Shown here in pieces: positions 9,060-18,786 of a stretch of 64,000 nt of DNA. The notes beneath the pieces are model-generated. The model saw only the letters and a program-made list of their open reading frames with translations, ran no database searches and was not told the origin of the DNA. Every line of letters starts with the position of its first letter. The first letter of the stretch is position 1. The translations under genes and the position numbers were made by a program. Source of the stretch: Zopfochytrium polystomum (taxonomy: Eukaryota; Chytridiomycota; Chytridiomycetes; Chytridiales; Chytridiaceae). The stretch lies in NCBI GenBank assembly GCA_025765615.1, contig JAIVFJ010000050.1, forward strand, positions 124,001-188,000, given 5' to 3'.

Positions 9060-10817
9060 ATGGCCCAACTGAACTTTGCCAACATGGACCGCCGACTCCC
9101 TGCCGCCGCAATCCACAAGGTTCTCCAGCACCTCCCCGGCCCCGCCCGCTTTCGTCTGGCAACTCTCCTGCGAATCGAGCGGTACCAAGCGCTCGCCCTC
9201 TACTCCATCAACTCCGCCTCGATGGGAGAAGCCTCTCGCCGCGGCCTCGTCGATCTTTTAGACTTTCGCCTGCGCACAGCAACGCTGCCCATTGGTTCAG
9301 TGCAGCCGCTGGATTCACTTTACTGGGTCCTCTACGCCGTTGATGTCGATGTGCAGCCGTCCAAGCCTGATGTAAGCCACGCGTCGTCGTCGCGGCCGTC
9401 ATCGCCGGTGCGAATCGAGTGGTGGGAGGCATATGATTTAGACCACAGCCATGACTTCTACAAAGCTGCCAAGAACGGACACGCCGCGGTTCTTGATTGG
9501 TGGGTGAACTGCTGGCCCCGTCGAGGCGATTTCTCTTATGTTGACGACGACGCTCAATTTGTGCACATTGTTCTCCCGGAAGCCATCGGCTTTGGCCACG
9601 TCAGCATCCTTCAGTGGTGCCGACGGCGCGACCCCGAATGCTTCTCCGACATTTCCCGCTTCAGTCTGCAGGCCGCCGCAGGGGCAAATCATTCCGAGGT
9701 GTTGGAATGGCTGGAAAGAGAGACGGATCTGCCAGTGGGCCGGCTGCTCATGGTGGACTATAGGGACGACGACTTGCAGTTGGCGCACCTGCACAAGAGG
9801 AAAACCGCGGCGCTCGCTTTTCGACGCAGTAAAGATGCAGATTCTCAAGTTGAATTCTTTTACGACGACGCGGCAGAACCAGCAATCCGTTATGGTCAGA
9901 TCAGCGTGCTCAATTGGTTGAAGGACGCTGGCGTGGACTTGGCTTACTGTTTTGAAGAGGCGACCAAAATGGGGCACCACTCAGTTCTAGTTTGGTGGCA
10001 CGAAAATTACCCAAACGATCTCAGCTGTCCTAGCAGCAACAGCCTGCAAGATGCCGCGTCTTTCGGCTGCGTGGACGTTCTCCAGTTTTGGTGGGACTTG
10101 AGAGGAGATGCCATTGACTGGAATCTAGAAATTCTTCGCGACGTGTACCAAAGGAAACTGGCCTCGGCGGCGGTCTTCCAGTGGTGGAGCAAGCGCTTCC
10201 CCGCCTTGACCTCGGACGATGCTGCGATCTTTGCGAAAGAGGCGAGCAATCAGTCACAAATCGAGCTTCTTGATTGGTTCAAAACCAGCGGGTATGTCCA
10301 GCCACTCGTCTGTCCGCTCACCATCGCATGCACCAGCAAGGAGGTGTACGACTGGTGGAGACCCAACCGCCTTGCTCTTAAGTACGATGGTGGCGAGGAT
10401 GTCAGGGCCTTCATCACCCAGAATGCATACAACCGCGAAATTATGGAGTGGCTCACCGAGATGCAGGACCGTGTCGATATCGACTGCTGTGGTGTCCCTG
10501 CAGACCTGGAGTGGCCACAGTTGGATTTGATCTCGGTTGCGACCACCCCGCTGGTGGGACGCCCAGAAGAGAAGGTTCTCGATAGTCTCGAGTGGTGGAG
10601 GGCGCGTGGTGCAGAGCGCGGCGCCATCCCTGACGACTTTGGTAAGAAGCGGTCTTTGGCGGGAAATGTGCCTGCGCTTGAGTGGCTGCTTGCTAGGGGT
10701 TATAAGGTTCCGTTTGAGGTTGAACTTGTAGCTGAACATGAAGCCAACAAATTGATTGTGAAGCGATGGTGGGCGGAAGTAAAGTACAGAGTGCGCGAGA
10801 AGATGGTGGCCGAATAA
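9060..10817 (+). CDS. WW-type ankyrin-like repeat protein (585 aa)
   Basis: Single-exon protein. The N-terminal 60 residues (PAAAIHKVLQHLPGPARFRL, then 'ATLLRIERYQALAL') resemble an F-box-like helical start. The rest is a solenoid of helix-turn-helix repeats with the core 'GHVSILQWCRRR', 'GQISVLNWLKDAGVDLAY', 'GCVDVLQFWWDLRG' and so on. The repeats are more diverged here than in the other members of the family in this window (29609, 31425, 59311, 60699, 62703). Such solenoids bind proteins; the target is unknown. No signal peptide or membrane segment is visible. Confidence 0.85.
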   Translation: MAQLNFANMDRRLPAAAIHKVLQHLPGPARFRLATLLRIERYQALALYSINSASMGEASRRGLVDLLDFRLRTATLPIGSVQPLDSLYWVLYAVDVDVQPSKPDVSHASSSRPSSPVRIEWWEAYDLDHSHDFYKAAKNGHAAVLDWWVNCWPRRGDFSYVDDDAQFVHIVLPEAIGFGHVSILQWCRRRDPECFSDISRFSLQAAAGANHSEVLEWLERETDLPVGRLLMVDYRDDDLQLAHLHKRKTAALAFRRSKDADSQVEFFYDDAAEPAIRYGQISVLNWLKDAGVDLAYCFEEATKMGHHSVLVWWHENYPNDLSCPSSNSLQDAASFGCVDVLQFWWDLRGDAIDWNLEILRDVYQRKLASAAVFQWWSKRFPALTSDDAAIFAKEASNQSQIELLDWFKTSGYVQPLVCPLTIACTSKEVYDWWRPNRLALKYDGGEDVRAFITQNAYNREIMEWLTEMQDRVDIDCCGVPADLEWPQLDLISVATTPLVGRPEEKVLDSLEWWRARGAERGAIPDDFGKKRSLAGNVPALEWLLARGYKVPFEVELVAEHEANKLIVKRWWAEVKYRVREKMVAE

Positions 10818-10986
10818 ATAACCTGCGTGAGTCAATCTGTGTTGGCCCCAAGCCGTGCAAATGAGTGATGGTTAGCCCCCGCAGCGTTCAAGCAATATAG
10901 CGTGTACGACGCGTGGTCATGATCTTTGAACGTGAGCTCGCTCGCCTACTGCAATGCCGATAGACACGGCTAATTTCCGGCAATAG

Positions 10987-11307
10987 CTTCAGGCGCGGCA
11001 ACATTCAAATCAGCAGCAACACCGTCAGCAGCAGCCACCGCCTCCACTCACGCAGCAGCCAATTTACGGCGAAGCCACCACGTCGTCTACCCCGCCTACA
11101 CAAGCTACCAGCCTCTGGGGCGGCGACTGGCGGCAAACTGACGATATGCACAGGAATGCGCTCATCATACCGCTGGTGGAGCCTTTGTCCGCTGGTCGGC
11201 TCATTCAAGAAACTTCAAGCATTCGGATCGCACCTAATTTCAGGCGGGGGAAGGGATATGTTTGGCAAAAAAAGTCGTGCACTTTCCATAGCTATTATCA
11301 ACCTTGA
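10987..11307 (+). pseudogene. Possible orphan exon, Gln/Pro-rich
   Basis: After a possible acceptor (…GGCAATAG at 10986) an open frame of about 106 codons runs to a TGA at 11305. It has 'HRQQQPPPPLTQQPIYGE' and later 'SIRIAPNFRRGKGYVW'. It has no upstream Met in frame, and no first exon could be joined. It may be the last exon of a short gene, or chance. Confidence 0.25.
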
Positions 11308-11346
11308 TCAGGTGTCCACTCGATTGCTACCACACAAAACACTCCC

Positions 11347-12593
11347 CTACACATTCTCCAGCGCAGCCCGGACCTTGTCACCCAGTCCAGCGGCTCTCAA
11401 CACCTTTGGCTGTATGCACCACGCGTTGTAAATAGACTCCTTCACGACGATATCCTCGGCCTTCTCCGGGATCTTCAACCTCTTTTCATACCACCCGTCC
11501 TCGCTGCACGAGTACCCATATTTTGCGATCTGCGCCAGCATCTTCCTCGACTTTTCCTTGATGGCCGGGTTGGTGCCGGTGACCTCGACCTGGAGGAAAG
11601 GCACGCGGCGTCGTGTGAAGAGGCCGCGTGCGCCGAGGAGGACGTCGAGCTCGAAGCCCTCGACGTCCATTTTGACGAGCCAGGCGTCTTCGTCGATGAA
11701 GGTGTCGAGCGGGTCGATGCGCAGCCATTGGCGGAGAGGGGGAAGGCCCGGCGGGCGCGGGTTGGTTTTGTATTGGGCGATCGCGGCCGGGTCGCAGGTC
11801 ACGACGCCGTCGCCGAGGTTGAGGTCGTCCGTGCCGATCGCGCAGGTGGAGGACTCGGAGCCCAGGCCCTTTGTGTGGTAGATCGCATATTAGTTGTTTT
11901 TTCGGCGTCGTTCACACACTAATTCACACCACTCACGTTGAGAATAAACGTCGACTTTTCCATCAACTGCGGGTGCCTGCACAACGTCGACCTGAAGTGA
12001 TGCCCGTTCGTCGTCATCGCATCGAACGAGAGCACTCTATACCCATACGCCAGCACCGCGATCGAGTGCATCCCCAGATTCGCGCCGACATCCACAAACA
12101 GCGGATCCTGAACACCAATCTTATCTGCCTCGTCCAACGCGGCCAAGAACGCCTTTGAAAAGTCGCTCTCCCAGCTCCCGGACTCTGTAATGTTGTGCGA
12201 GACGTTGTCGGTGTTTGCCGAGTCGGGGCTGCCGATGACGTACATGCCGAGGTCCTCGGCGACCAGTTTGCGCCGCGGGTCCGGGTGGAAGTTGGAGATC
12301 CGGATAGGGACGTATTTGAGGTGGGAGTTCGATGGCGGGAGCGGGTAGAACTGGGAGCAGTAGAGGGCCTGCGAGAAGCGGGCTTGGGCTTGGTGGTCGC
12401 TGGGGGACTTTGGTGTGGGGAGGCGGTACTCTTTGCGGGAAGACGAGGAAAAGGAGAAGGGGAAGGAGAAGCCTGAGCCAGCAGCATCTTGCTCGCTGGC
12501 GTGGCGGTAAAGGAGGGACGAGAAGGCGAGGACGCCACCGACAGCCAGGGCGACGACAAGTAGCCGCCGGACGGTGGGGGCGGAGACGTGCAT
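11347..12593 (-). CDS. FkbM-family methyltransferase, membrane-anchored
   Basis: SAM-dependent methyltransferase (Methyltransf_21 type), probably acting on a sugar or lipid in the secretory pathway; the substrate is unknown. The start at 12593 gives a type II anchor (RRLLVVALAVGGVLAFSSLLY) directly after a short basic end. The SAM motif is 'LFVDVGANLGMHSIAVLA', followed by 'YRVLSFDAM'. The family signature 'LVKMDVEGFELDVLLGA' lies in exon 2. Two exons, 12593-11937 and 11868-11347, are joined in phase 0 by a GTGAGT donor, an AACTAAT branch and an AAAG acceptor. An upstream in-frame ATG at 12689 would add 32 residues over a short direct repeat and is less likely. Confidence 0.9.
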
Positions 12594-12637
12594 CGGTGGA
12601 TCCGTCGAGAGCGAGGAGAAGCTTCTATTTTTGGAAA

Positions 12638-12694
12638 CAAGAAAAAGGGGCTCGGCAATTTTTGTAAACAAGAAAAAGGGGCTCCGCAACTTCC
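12638..12694. repeat. Direct repeat, two ~28-bp units
   Basis: The string AAACAAGAAAAAGGGGCTC occurs twice, 31 bases apart, in the leader region of the FkbM gene, followed each time by GCAA. Confidence 0.6.
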
Positions 12695-12748
12695 GCCGGA
12701 TTCTTGCGGGAGCGCCTCCGTTAAACCACTACCTCCCAGTCAACGGAT

Positions 12749-13295
12749 TTGCTATGCAACTTTGTGGTGCAGTTCGCAACTCAGCATGGCTACGCAGAAA
12801 AAAAAAATAGCAGCAATTATCAACGAGTTCAGATTGCGTGTGTGCAAGGCGGCAAGTTTCGAAAAGAACCTCACCGGACGGAAGAGAACATCAAACGTCG
12901 CCCAAACACCTGTGCCCACTGCATCGAATGCACGTTTAGGCTGACAGGCGGGCTCATCGGAGCTGGCACGAATCGCGGTCTTGGAAACTTGTTATTACAA
13001 ACAGATCGCATTTGTGCTCTCCTGACAGCTTCCAATCGCTGGCTGCAGCAAGAAGGCTTCCACCAGACGCCCCAGAAACACTTCCAATCACTCGTTGATG
13101 ATAGTGTGGGGAATCGTAGCTGATGGTGTGGGGAATCGTCACATTATGAACACAATTTGATCGAGGTTTCCAGACGTACTCGTTGTCCGAAAAGATGTTG
13201 TGAACATGCAGCAGAAGTTTAAGATGGATGAGCTTGGAGGTCGGACATCAATGGAACCACTACTTGACCGACTGCCGGCTTCTGGCTATCATAAT
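12749..13295 (+). pseudogene. MULE/FAR1-type transposase relic
   Basis: An open frame at 12749-13123 carries a FAR1-like DNA-binding pattern: 'NFVVQFATQHGYAEKKNSS', 'CVQGGKFRKEP', 'CTFRLTG', with the order aromatic/hydrophobic start, Cys-x-GGK(Y/F)R, then C-(P/T)-F-R-L. About 70 bases after its stop, another frame (13200-13292) reads 'KMDELGGRTSMEPLLDRL', the helix that follows FAR1 in MULE transposases. No DDE domain is left. The copia LTR begins about 30 bases later, so this relic was probably the target site. Two 22-bp direct repeats (…TGTGGGGAATCGT) sit at 13100-13140. Confidence 0.6.
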
Positions 13296-13321
13296 TAATG
13301 GGAATTCGTACCCACTAGCAG

Positions 13322-13574
13322 TGTAGCGGGGTGACCACGTACAAGGGTTGTGAAGGATTGGAGACAGGCTTTAGGGCAGAGGGGCTTTTATTCAATGAGG
13401 TTCTCTTATCTTCGCTGCTGCTTCCCTCCCACACCTTACTGCCTTTTATACTGCCCAGAAGGAAAGACACTTCCCCAAATTTTGAGGATGCTTGGGCCAC
13501 TCTGCACTTTACCAAGTGCAAGTGCAGTGCTGCAGACAAATCCTCCCAAAATTCTGTCTGCCCAAATTCCAACA
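13322..13574 (-). repeat. 3' LTR of a Ty1/copia element
   Basis: Read on the minus strand it begins TGTTGGAATT immediately after a polypurine tract (CCAGGGGGAG) and ends CGCTACA, giving the TG…CA ends expected for an LTR. It contains a TATA motif (GTATAAAAGG, near 13442) and a poly-A signal (TTGAATAAAAG, near 13386). No matching 5' LTR is found at the other end. Confidence 0.75.
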
Positions 13575-13664
13575 CTCCCCCTGGCACAGCATTCGAAAAG
13601 GAAAGAGGTCAAAGAAAACAAAAAAAAAAAAAAAACTTTGATAAGCACATGTTGGAACACGTGT

Positions 13665-16262
13665 CTAAACTATCCGGATAAGTTTCTTGAATTCCGTCAT
13701 CCGAGGCCTGTTCACTCCTTTTGTGAGTGGATCAGCCACCATCTGCGTGGTGCTGATGTGTCGTACTTCCACTTCCTTGTTCGCAACGCGTTCGCGAATG
13801 AAGTGGTACTTAATCTCTATGTGCTTGGATCGCTCGTGTGCCTCGGGGTTTTTCGCGATGGCAATCGCGCTTGTGTTATCACAATATATCACTGTTGGCC
13901 CCTGCTGTGGGAGCCCAAACCGTCCGAGCAATCCGCGAAGCCAAACTGCTTCCTGCACTGCGAAGTACAATGCCATGTACTCTGCTTCCATTGTTGATGT
14001 CGCGATGGTTGGTTGAAGCTTCGATTTCCAACTGATCACCGACCCACCGAGCGTAAAAATGTATCCTGTGGTTGACCGTCGCGAGTCTGCATCAGACCCC
14101 CAATCGGAGTCTGAGTACCCAATGAGTCCGAGGTTAGAGTCCTGGGGGTAAAAGATGCCGGACTCTGCTGTGGTGGCGACATACTGTGCCACTCGTTCTG
14201 CTGCGATGAGGTGATGGCGTCGAGGTTCTGACATGAATCGCGAAAGAACGCCGACAGAGAAAGATAAATCTGGCCTTGTCATGGTCGCAAGCCAATTTAT
14301 CGATCCTACCAAATGTCGGTAGAACTCGCCATCTGCTGGGGTGTTGAGGTCCGGCTGAATCGACATTGCCCGCGGTGTCGAGTTCCGATCCATGGGGGTG
14401 GCCAACCGCCGCACGCGCCGGATCTCACTTCCCAATGAGATAGCTTTGCCAGGCTGGGACAACTGAGTCCCTCCTGGTAATCGATCGCGATGGAGTCCCA
14501 CAAAACTGGCTGGGTCGTCGTCCTTCCGGCCCTTAAACTTTGCTAACAGCTCGTCAGCTGCTGTGTGGACATCCGATCGCCGATCTCCCCCAAACATTAT
14601 ATCATCAACATGTACAAGACTAACTAATAGCCTCCGATCCTCAGGTGGGCCAATCTCACGCGTAAACATGCATCAATTGTGATCAGTCCGAATCCACCAA
14701 GTGTTTCCATTGCTTCACCGAACGTATCATACCAGGTTCGGCCGGCCTGCTTGAGGCCGTAAATTGCCCGTTGCAGCCAACAGACAAGATCGTGGCTGCC
14801 AACTTCGAGACCTTCTGGGATCTCGAGATAAATTTCAACATCCACCTTGCCATTCAAGAATGCTGTTGAGATGTCGACAGAGACAAGGAACCATGATCGA
14901 GCCGTTGCGATTGCAAAGAAAATCCGCATTGTTGTCTGTCGTACTACCGGAGAAAATGTTTCTCCATAGTCTCCTTGTCTTTGTGCATATCCCCGTGCCA
15001 CCAACCGAGCCTTGTACCGTGTGATCTGTCCAGCTGAGTCCTTCTTGAGATCGAATACCCACTTTGCCGTGAGGGTCTTTTTGTCCTTGGGCCGCTTCTT
15101 CAGGATCCATACACCATTTGTTTTCATGGACTCGAGTTCTGAAGCAATTGCCTTTTTCCATTCTTCCACATCAGGCCAGGAGAGTGCCTCCTTGTAAGAT
15201 CGGGGTGGCACCTGCAGTTCAATCGGTACAGAGATGAAGGCCTTGCCCGATCGGGTAGATCGCTGTTCACTGATGACGTTACCTTGGTGGACTTCAGAAT
15301 GGTAAGGTCCAAACTGTGATTGGTGTTGCGGTTGATCTTCTTGTGGCTCGTCGTCACCAGAAAAAGGCTCTGGTGTGTGTGCTTCCGGCTCCAAGGAGGC
15401 CGGCAGTACTGGTAGAGCACGTGGGGCCGCAGGATCCGTATCTGATTCATTATCAGAGTCAAAGGGGTCCGAATCGATCAATATGGGCATATTGTACGTT
15501 CCTTCCTCAAAGGGGAAGGAATCTTCAAAGAATCTTGCACTCCTTACTCTCCTTATCACATTATCGCCGAGGTGGAGAACTCGATAAATCTGGCCGGCCG
15601 CCCTCATAGCCGATCAAGACACCGCGCCATGCGCGCGGCCCGAAGACACTTTTTCTGTCTTCCTTTTCAATATGGGCATAAACCTCGCACCCGTATGCCC
15701 GGAGATTTGCCAAATTGGGTTTCCTTCCATATAATACCTCGTAAGGAGTTTTGCTGTCTGCTTGCGGAATTCGGTTGTGCAGGAAAGCTGCCGTCCGCAT
15801 GGCCTCTCCCCACCATCGGATCGGTAGATTTGCACCAAGCAGCAGAGAGCGTGTTTTGTCTTTCAATGTCCTGACAGCGCGTTCTGCATGACCGTTTGAA
15901 TCTGGATTTCTTGGCACTGTGCGTTTGTGTCAGATACCCAACGCGGTCAATTGCTGCAGGAATTCGTTCGAGATAAATTCTCCTCCCCCATCCGAGCGAA
16001 TTGCCAAGACTTTCTTGTTTGTCTCCCTTTCCATTTTGGTGATGAAAAGGAGAACTTCTGTGGCTGCATCACTTTTTAGCCTTATTGGGATGGCTGCCAA
16101 TGCTGATCCAGGTTCAATGCTAACAACCAGTGCATATTTGTCTCCAGTGGTTGTCGGTGGGAGCGGGCCAGCCAGATCGACGTGTAAAATCATTTTTCCA
16201 TCAGGGACAACACTGTTCGTCTCCTGATGTGGTGGTTGTGTCGATTTAGATTGTGCGCAGAC
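13665..16262 (-). pseudogene. Copia pol polyprotein, disrupted
   Basis: Integrase core: D in 'ILHVDLAGPLPP', D in 'AIRSDGGGEFISNEF', E in 'NGHAERAVRTLKDKT'. Reverse transcriptase: 'TAKWVFDLKKD', 'RLVARGYAQRQGDYGETFSP', 'VSVDISTAFLNG', catalytic 'LVHVDDIMFGG' (HVDD in place of the usual YVDD). RNase H: 'GYSDSDWGSDADSRRSTTGY', 'EAEYMAL', 'ADPLTKG'. The reading frame is broken by an in-frame TGA at about 15930, a frameshift near 15600 and another near 14665. Function is copying RNA to DNA and integrating it. This copy is inactive unless the lesions are sequencing errors. Confidence 0.9.
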
Positions 16263-16393
16263 ACTCGACGCGCAAGACAGCGAGCGAGGGACTCTGGGTG
16301 CGATGCCACGTACCAGGTCACGCGGTGCAGCACTTCTTCTGGCATGAGGTCCAGAGGATTGTTTCTTCGCTGCTGCTTCAACGTAGAACCCAT
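16263..16393 (-). pseudogene. F-box-like N-terminal fragment joined to copia
   Basis: From the ATG at 16393 the frame reads 'MGSTLKQQRRNNPLDLMP', then 'EEVLHRVTWYVASHPESLA' and 'RCLARRV', which has the shape of an F-box helix region (L-P-x-E-(V/L)-L-x-R…LA). It then runs into copia sequence in a different frame. The rest of the gene is not seen on the far side of the element, so the locus is truncated. The F-box assignment rests on pattern alone. Confidence 0.45.
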
Positions 16394-16688
16394 TTTCACA
16401 GGCGGTGGTACTGGCGAAGCATATGAGATGTTCATGCGAGACTGGAATGCGCTGTGCTATTCAAAAACTGAGTGGAAATCTGCAGCGTTGATTCAGCAAC
16501 ACGTGCATTAAACGCCGACCAGGACAACGAGAAACGGCAACCTCACGTTCCCTTCAAAAACACGGTCATCTGGAATATCTTCGTTGGTATTGTCTGTCAA
16601 GTGAAGTCAGATTGAGCAGTTGATCGGGATCGGCAAATAGTCGCCGGCCAGATGGCCGAGCGAAGAGAAACCGGGGGTTTTACGACAC
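16394..16688. other. Intergenic, no gene seen
   Basis: Spacer between the F-box-like start and the small paralogue. Nothing recognisable. Confidence 0.4.
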
Positions 16689-16887
16689 CTAGGATGCAGA
16701 CATCCAGCGGGCCGGGCCGTAGTCGAGGACGCTCGTGGCGTTCTGTGCGGGCACCACGTTTTTGGGAACGCATCCGCCGTTGGTTTGCGGGAACGCGGCG
16801 GGATCGGTGTTTGTGCTGCTTGCCGTGACGATGGAGATCGGCGCGAGGGAGGGAGACGGTGCGGTTGCTGGAGTCGGCGGTCGACAT
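16689..16887 (-). pseudogene. Frameshifted paralogue of the left-edge gene
   Basis: The ATG at 16887 starts 'MSTADSSNRTVSLP'. The downstream frame reads 'SLAPISIVTASSTNTDPA', 'GGCVPKNVVPAQNATS' and 'VLDYGPARWMSAS' before the stop. The two frames are separated by what looks like a 4-base tandem duplication (CTCC) when compared with the homologous stretch at 40-60. The family is unknown. Both copies share an N-terminal Ser/Ala/Pro region and the 'SLAPIS' core. It could still be expressed from another start or by splicing, but no splice site fits. Confidence 0.5.
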
Positions 16888-17270
16888 GTGTGGCAGACGG
16901 GGGAGCGGTGAAAGGGAGGGTTCAGCTTTCTCTGGCTGAGTGGCCTTTCGTGGTGGAACAAGAAGAATCCAGATTTATACAGTATGTACCGGGAAAGCAT
17001 CTCTAAAAATCTTTCCGGATAAGCGTTTTTCTGCCCGCTTTCGGTGTCTCTCGGTGTCTCAGCTTGCACAAGGCCTTTCCCATAATGGTATTGCAGCCGG
17101 CGCACAGCAGTAGCTCTGCTGCTGTCATTATGATGCTGAAAACGACGACGAGATAAGCGGCACGTGAAAGGAAGGTTGCATCGATTTTATTCATGATCAA
17201 AAACCAAGAGGTCCAAAGTCAACGAAGCCCCAACCATCCCTCGTTCAACACAGCTCCCACCCCCTCCAAC
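16888..17270. other. Intergenic, no gene seen
   Basis: Spacer of about 380 bases. Minus-strand frames read through it but show no coding character. Confidence 0.4.
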
Positions 17271-17597
17271 TCACGACGGCGGGGCCCTCCCCGCCTGCCC
17301 TGCCGCCCCCGCCGCCCCCGCCTTGGCCCCATAAAACCCAGCGCGCTCGTAGCTCGCGACGAGGCGGTTCTCGGCCCTGGCGACGCTCTGCTGAAGCAAG
17401 GCGTCGTTACCGGCGAAGCGCCGCTCGGCCCTGTCGACGGTGCGCTCGTAGCGGTTCTCGATTTTGGCGGCGATGGCCAGCTGGCGGTCGGGGTCTGCGG
17501 GGGTTGCGTGGTGGTGGTGGTTGTGGTGGTGGAAACCGTGGTGGTGGTGGTGGCCGCGGTGACCGAAAGTAGATGCGTCGCTGGCTTGTTGAGACAT
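17271..17597 (-). CDS. Small His-rich protein (108 aa)
   Basis: Start at 17597. The first 30 residues contain 'GHRGHHHHHGFHHHNHHHH', a likely metal-binding stretch. Next come a charged helix with Arg/Glu/Ala (IAAKIENRYERTVDRAERRF, then 'LLQQSVARAENRLVASYE') and a Gly/Ala-rich end. I do not recognise a family. A TATA box 77 bases upstream supports the start. No signal peptide. The helix with regularly spaced RAE motifs recalls stress or structural proteins, but no function can be assigned. Confidence 0.7.
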   Translation of the reverse strand: MSQQASDASTFGHRGHHHHHGFHHHNHHHHATPADPDRQLAIAAKIENRYERTVDRAERRFAGNDALLQQSVARAENRLVASYERAGFYGAKAGAAGAAGQAGRAPPS

Positions 17598-17673
17598 TTT
17601 TGCGAATTCGTATGAGAGAATGGGTGGAAGCTTCGAGTGTGGGAGGGGGTGGGTGGTTTTGATGCCTGTTTCG

Positions 17674-17681
17674 TATTTATA
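17674..17681 (-). promoter_or_regulatory. TATA box of the His-rich protein gene
   Basis: Minus strand TATAAATA, 77 bases upstream of the ATG at 17597. Confidence 0.6.
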
Positions 17682-17939
17682 GTCACAGAGGCGCATGTTT
17701 TCCTTCGGAGGTCCGACCCACCAGTCTGGGGGTGACAACCGATTGAACCACTTCAGTTATTGAAAATGAGAGAAAAGAAAGGTTGAAGGTTGAACCTCCT
17801 CCGCCGCCTGCCGGCTCCGTCCGCGGATTTGCGGTTGGTTTCACCCACCCCACGAAAACCCCCACCACAAAACACAACAGACGGAAGACCCACCCGCCAA
17901 GCAATACTATCCTCCGCTTCTTCAGGTAAACTTGGTGAC

Positions 17940-18605
17940 TCACTGGTACGACGGCGGCCCACCCTTCTCTCCGTAAAATCCCTGCTGTTGACGCGGCGGC
18001 GGCGGCGGCGGTCCATAGTACGGCTGCACAAACACCGTCCCCGGCTGAAACGACCCCGCAAACTCCGCCGGCACGGCACCGGGCGCCGGGCGCAGGTACC
18101 CCGCGGTCGCCCGCGGATCGATCGCCGCGGCCCTGGGCGCCGCAAACTCTGGCGGCGTCGTCCCTGGCGCCGGCCTCAAGTACCCCGCCGTCACCCGCGG
18201 GTCGATCGCGGCCGCGGGGATGGCCGGTCCCCCACCACCGGCGGCACGGAACTCGGGGGGCAGCGAAGACGGGGCGGGGCGCAGGTAGTTTGCGGTGGCG
18301 AGCGGGTTGATGGCGGATGCGTTGGGGCGGAGGTGCTCCGGTGGGGTGTGGGGCTGGATGGCCGTGTGGAGGGGCAGGCGGCGGTAGGCGCTTTCGCCGG
18401 CGACGACGGCTTGGCGGCCGGCGCGGGCGTCACGATCGAGCTGGCGCTGGGTGTTGGGGACGAGGAGGATCGCCGGTTGTTGCTGCTGCTGCTGCTGCTG
18501 CGGGGGCGGCTGTGCGTAGGGCTGGGGCTTGGGCGACGAGTACGCGGGCGGATGAGGCGGCGTTGCAGCCATTGAGCGAGTGTCTTTCTGAGTGGGACTG
18601 GACAA
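17940..18605 (-). CDS. Pro-rich repeat protein with YLRPAP motifs (221 aa)
   Basis: Single exon. A Pro/Gln-rich start (with an eight-Gln run) leads to a middle part with 'VPNTQRQLDRDARAGRQAVV'. Three tandem units follow: 'INPLATANYLRPAPSSLPPE', 'IDPRVTAGYLRPAPGTTPPE', 'IDPRATAGYLRPAPGAVPAE', about 30-35 residues each. It ends in 'VQPYYGPPPPPP' and 'GFYGEKGGPPSYQ'. The 'PPAY/PPSY' strings are PPxY motifs that WW domains of ubiquitin ligases can bind (inference). Unknown function; the DNA repeats are near-identical, so the unit count may vary. A second Met at 18572 is a possible start. Confidence 0.7.
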   Translation of the reverse strand: MSSPTQKDTRSMAATPPHPPAYSSPKPQPYAQPPPQQQQQQQQPAILLVPNTQRQLDRDARAGRQAVVAGESAYRRLPLHTAIQPHTPPEHLRPNASAINPLATANYLRPAPSSLPPEFRAAGGGGPAIPAAAIDPRVTAGYLRPAPGTTPPEFAAPRAAAIDPRATAGYLRPAPGAVPAEFAGSFQPGTVFVQPYYGPPPPPPRQQQGFYGEKGGPPSYQ

Positions 18606-18786
18606 GAAATTGATAATTGTGGCGCTGTTTTAGAGGGGGAGGAACGATGGATATGATTGTATTATGAGGTGCGGAGGTGATAACAGAAAGAAAGAAAACT
18701 GCAACACAGACGAGGGAAGATGTTATCTCCAGCCGAAATAATATACAGGCTGACGTCCGATTTCAAGAAAGCACTGCCTTTGCGGT

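Larger units (their letters stand above)
13322..16262 (-). mobile_element. Ty1/copia retrotransposon, 5'-truncated
   Basis: Domain order in the minus direction is integrase, reverse transcriptase, RNase H, 3' LTR, which is the copia order. The gag, protease and most of the zinc-binding region of integrase are missing. The 5' break at about 16258-16265 falls in 'CAQSKSTQPPHQ', directly after an F-box-like coding start. The element is damaged (see the pol entry) and cannot be autonomous as it stands. Confidence 0.85.

Noticed and set aside
10254..10835. 193-codon minus-strand frame in the 585-residue repeat gene
   Set aside because: No motif and fully inside a well-supported gene on the other strand.
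17790..18575. 261-codon plus-strand frame opposite the Pro-rich protein
   Set aside because: Arg/Leu/Gly-rich antisense shadow of a GC-rich repeat gene.
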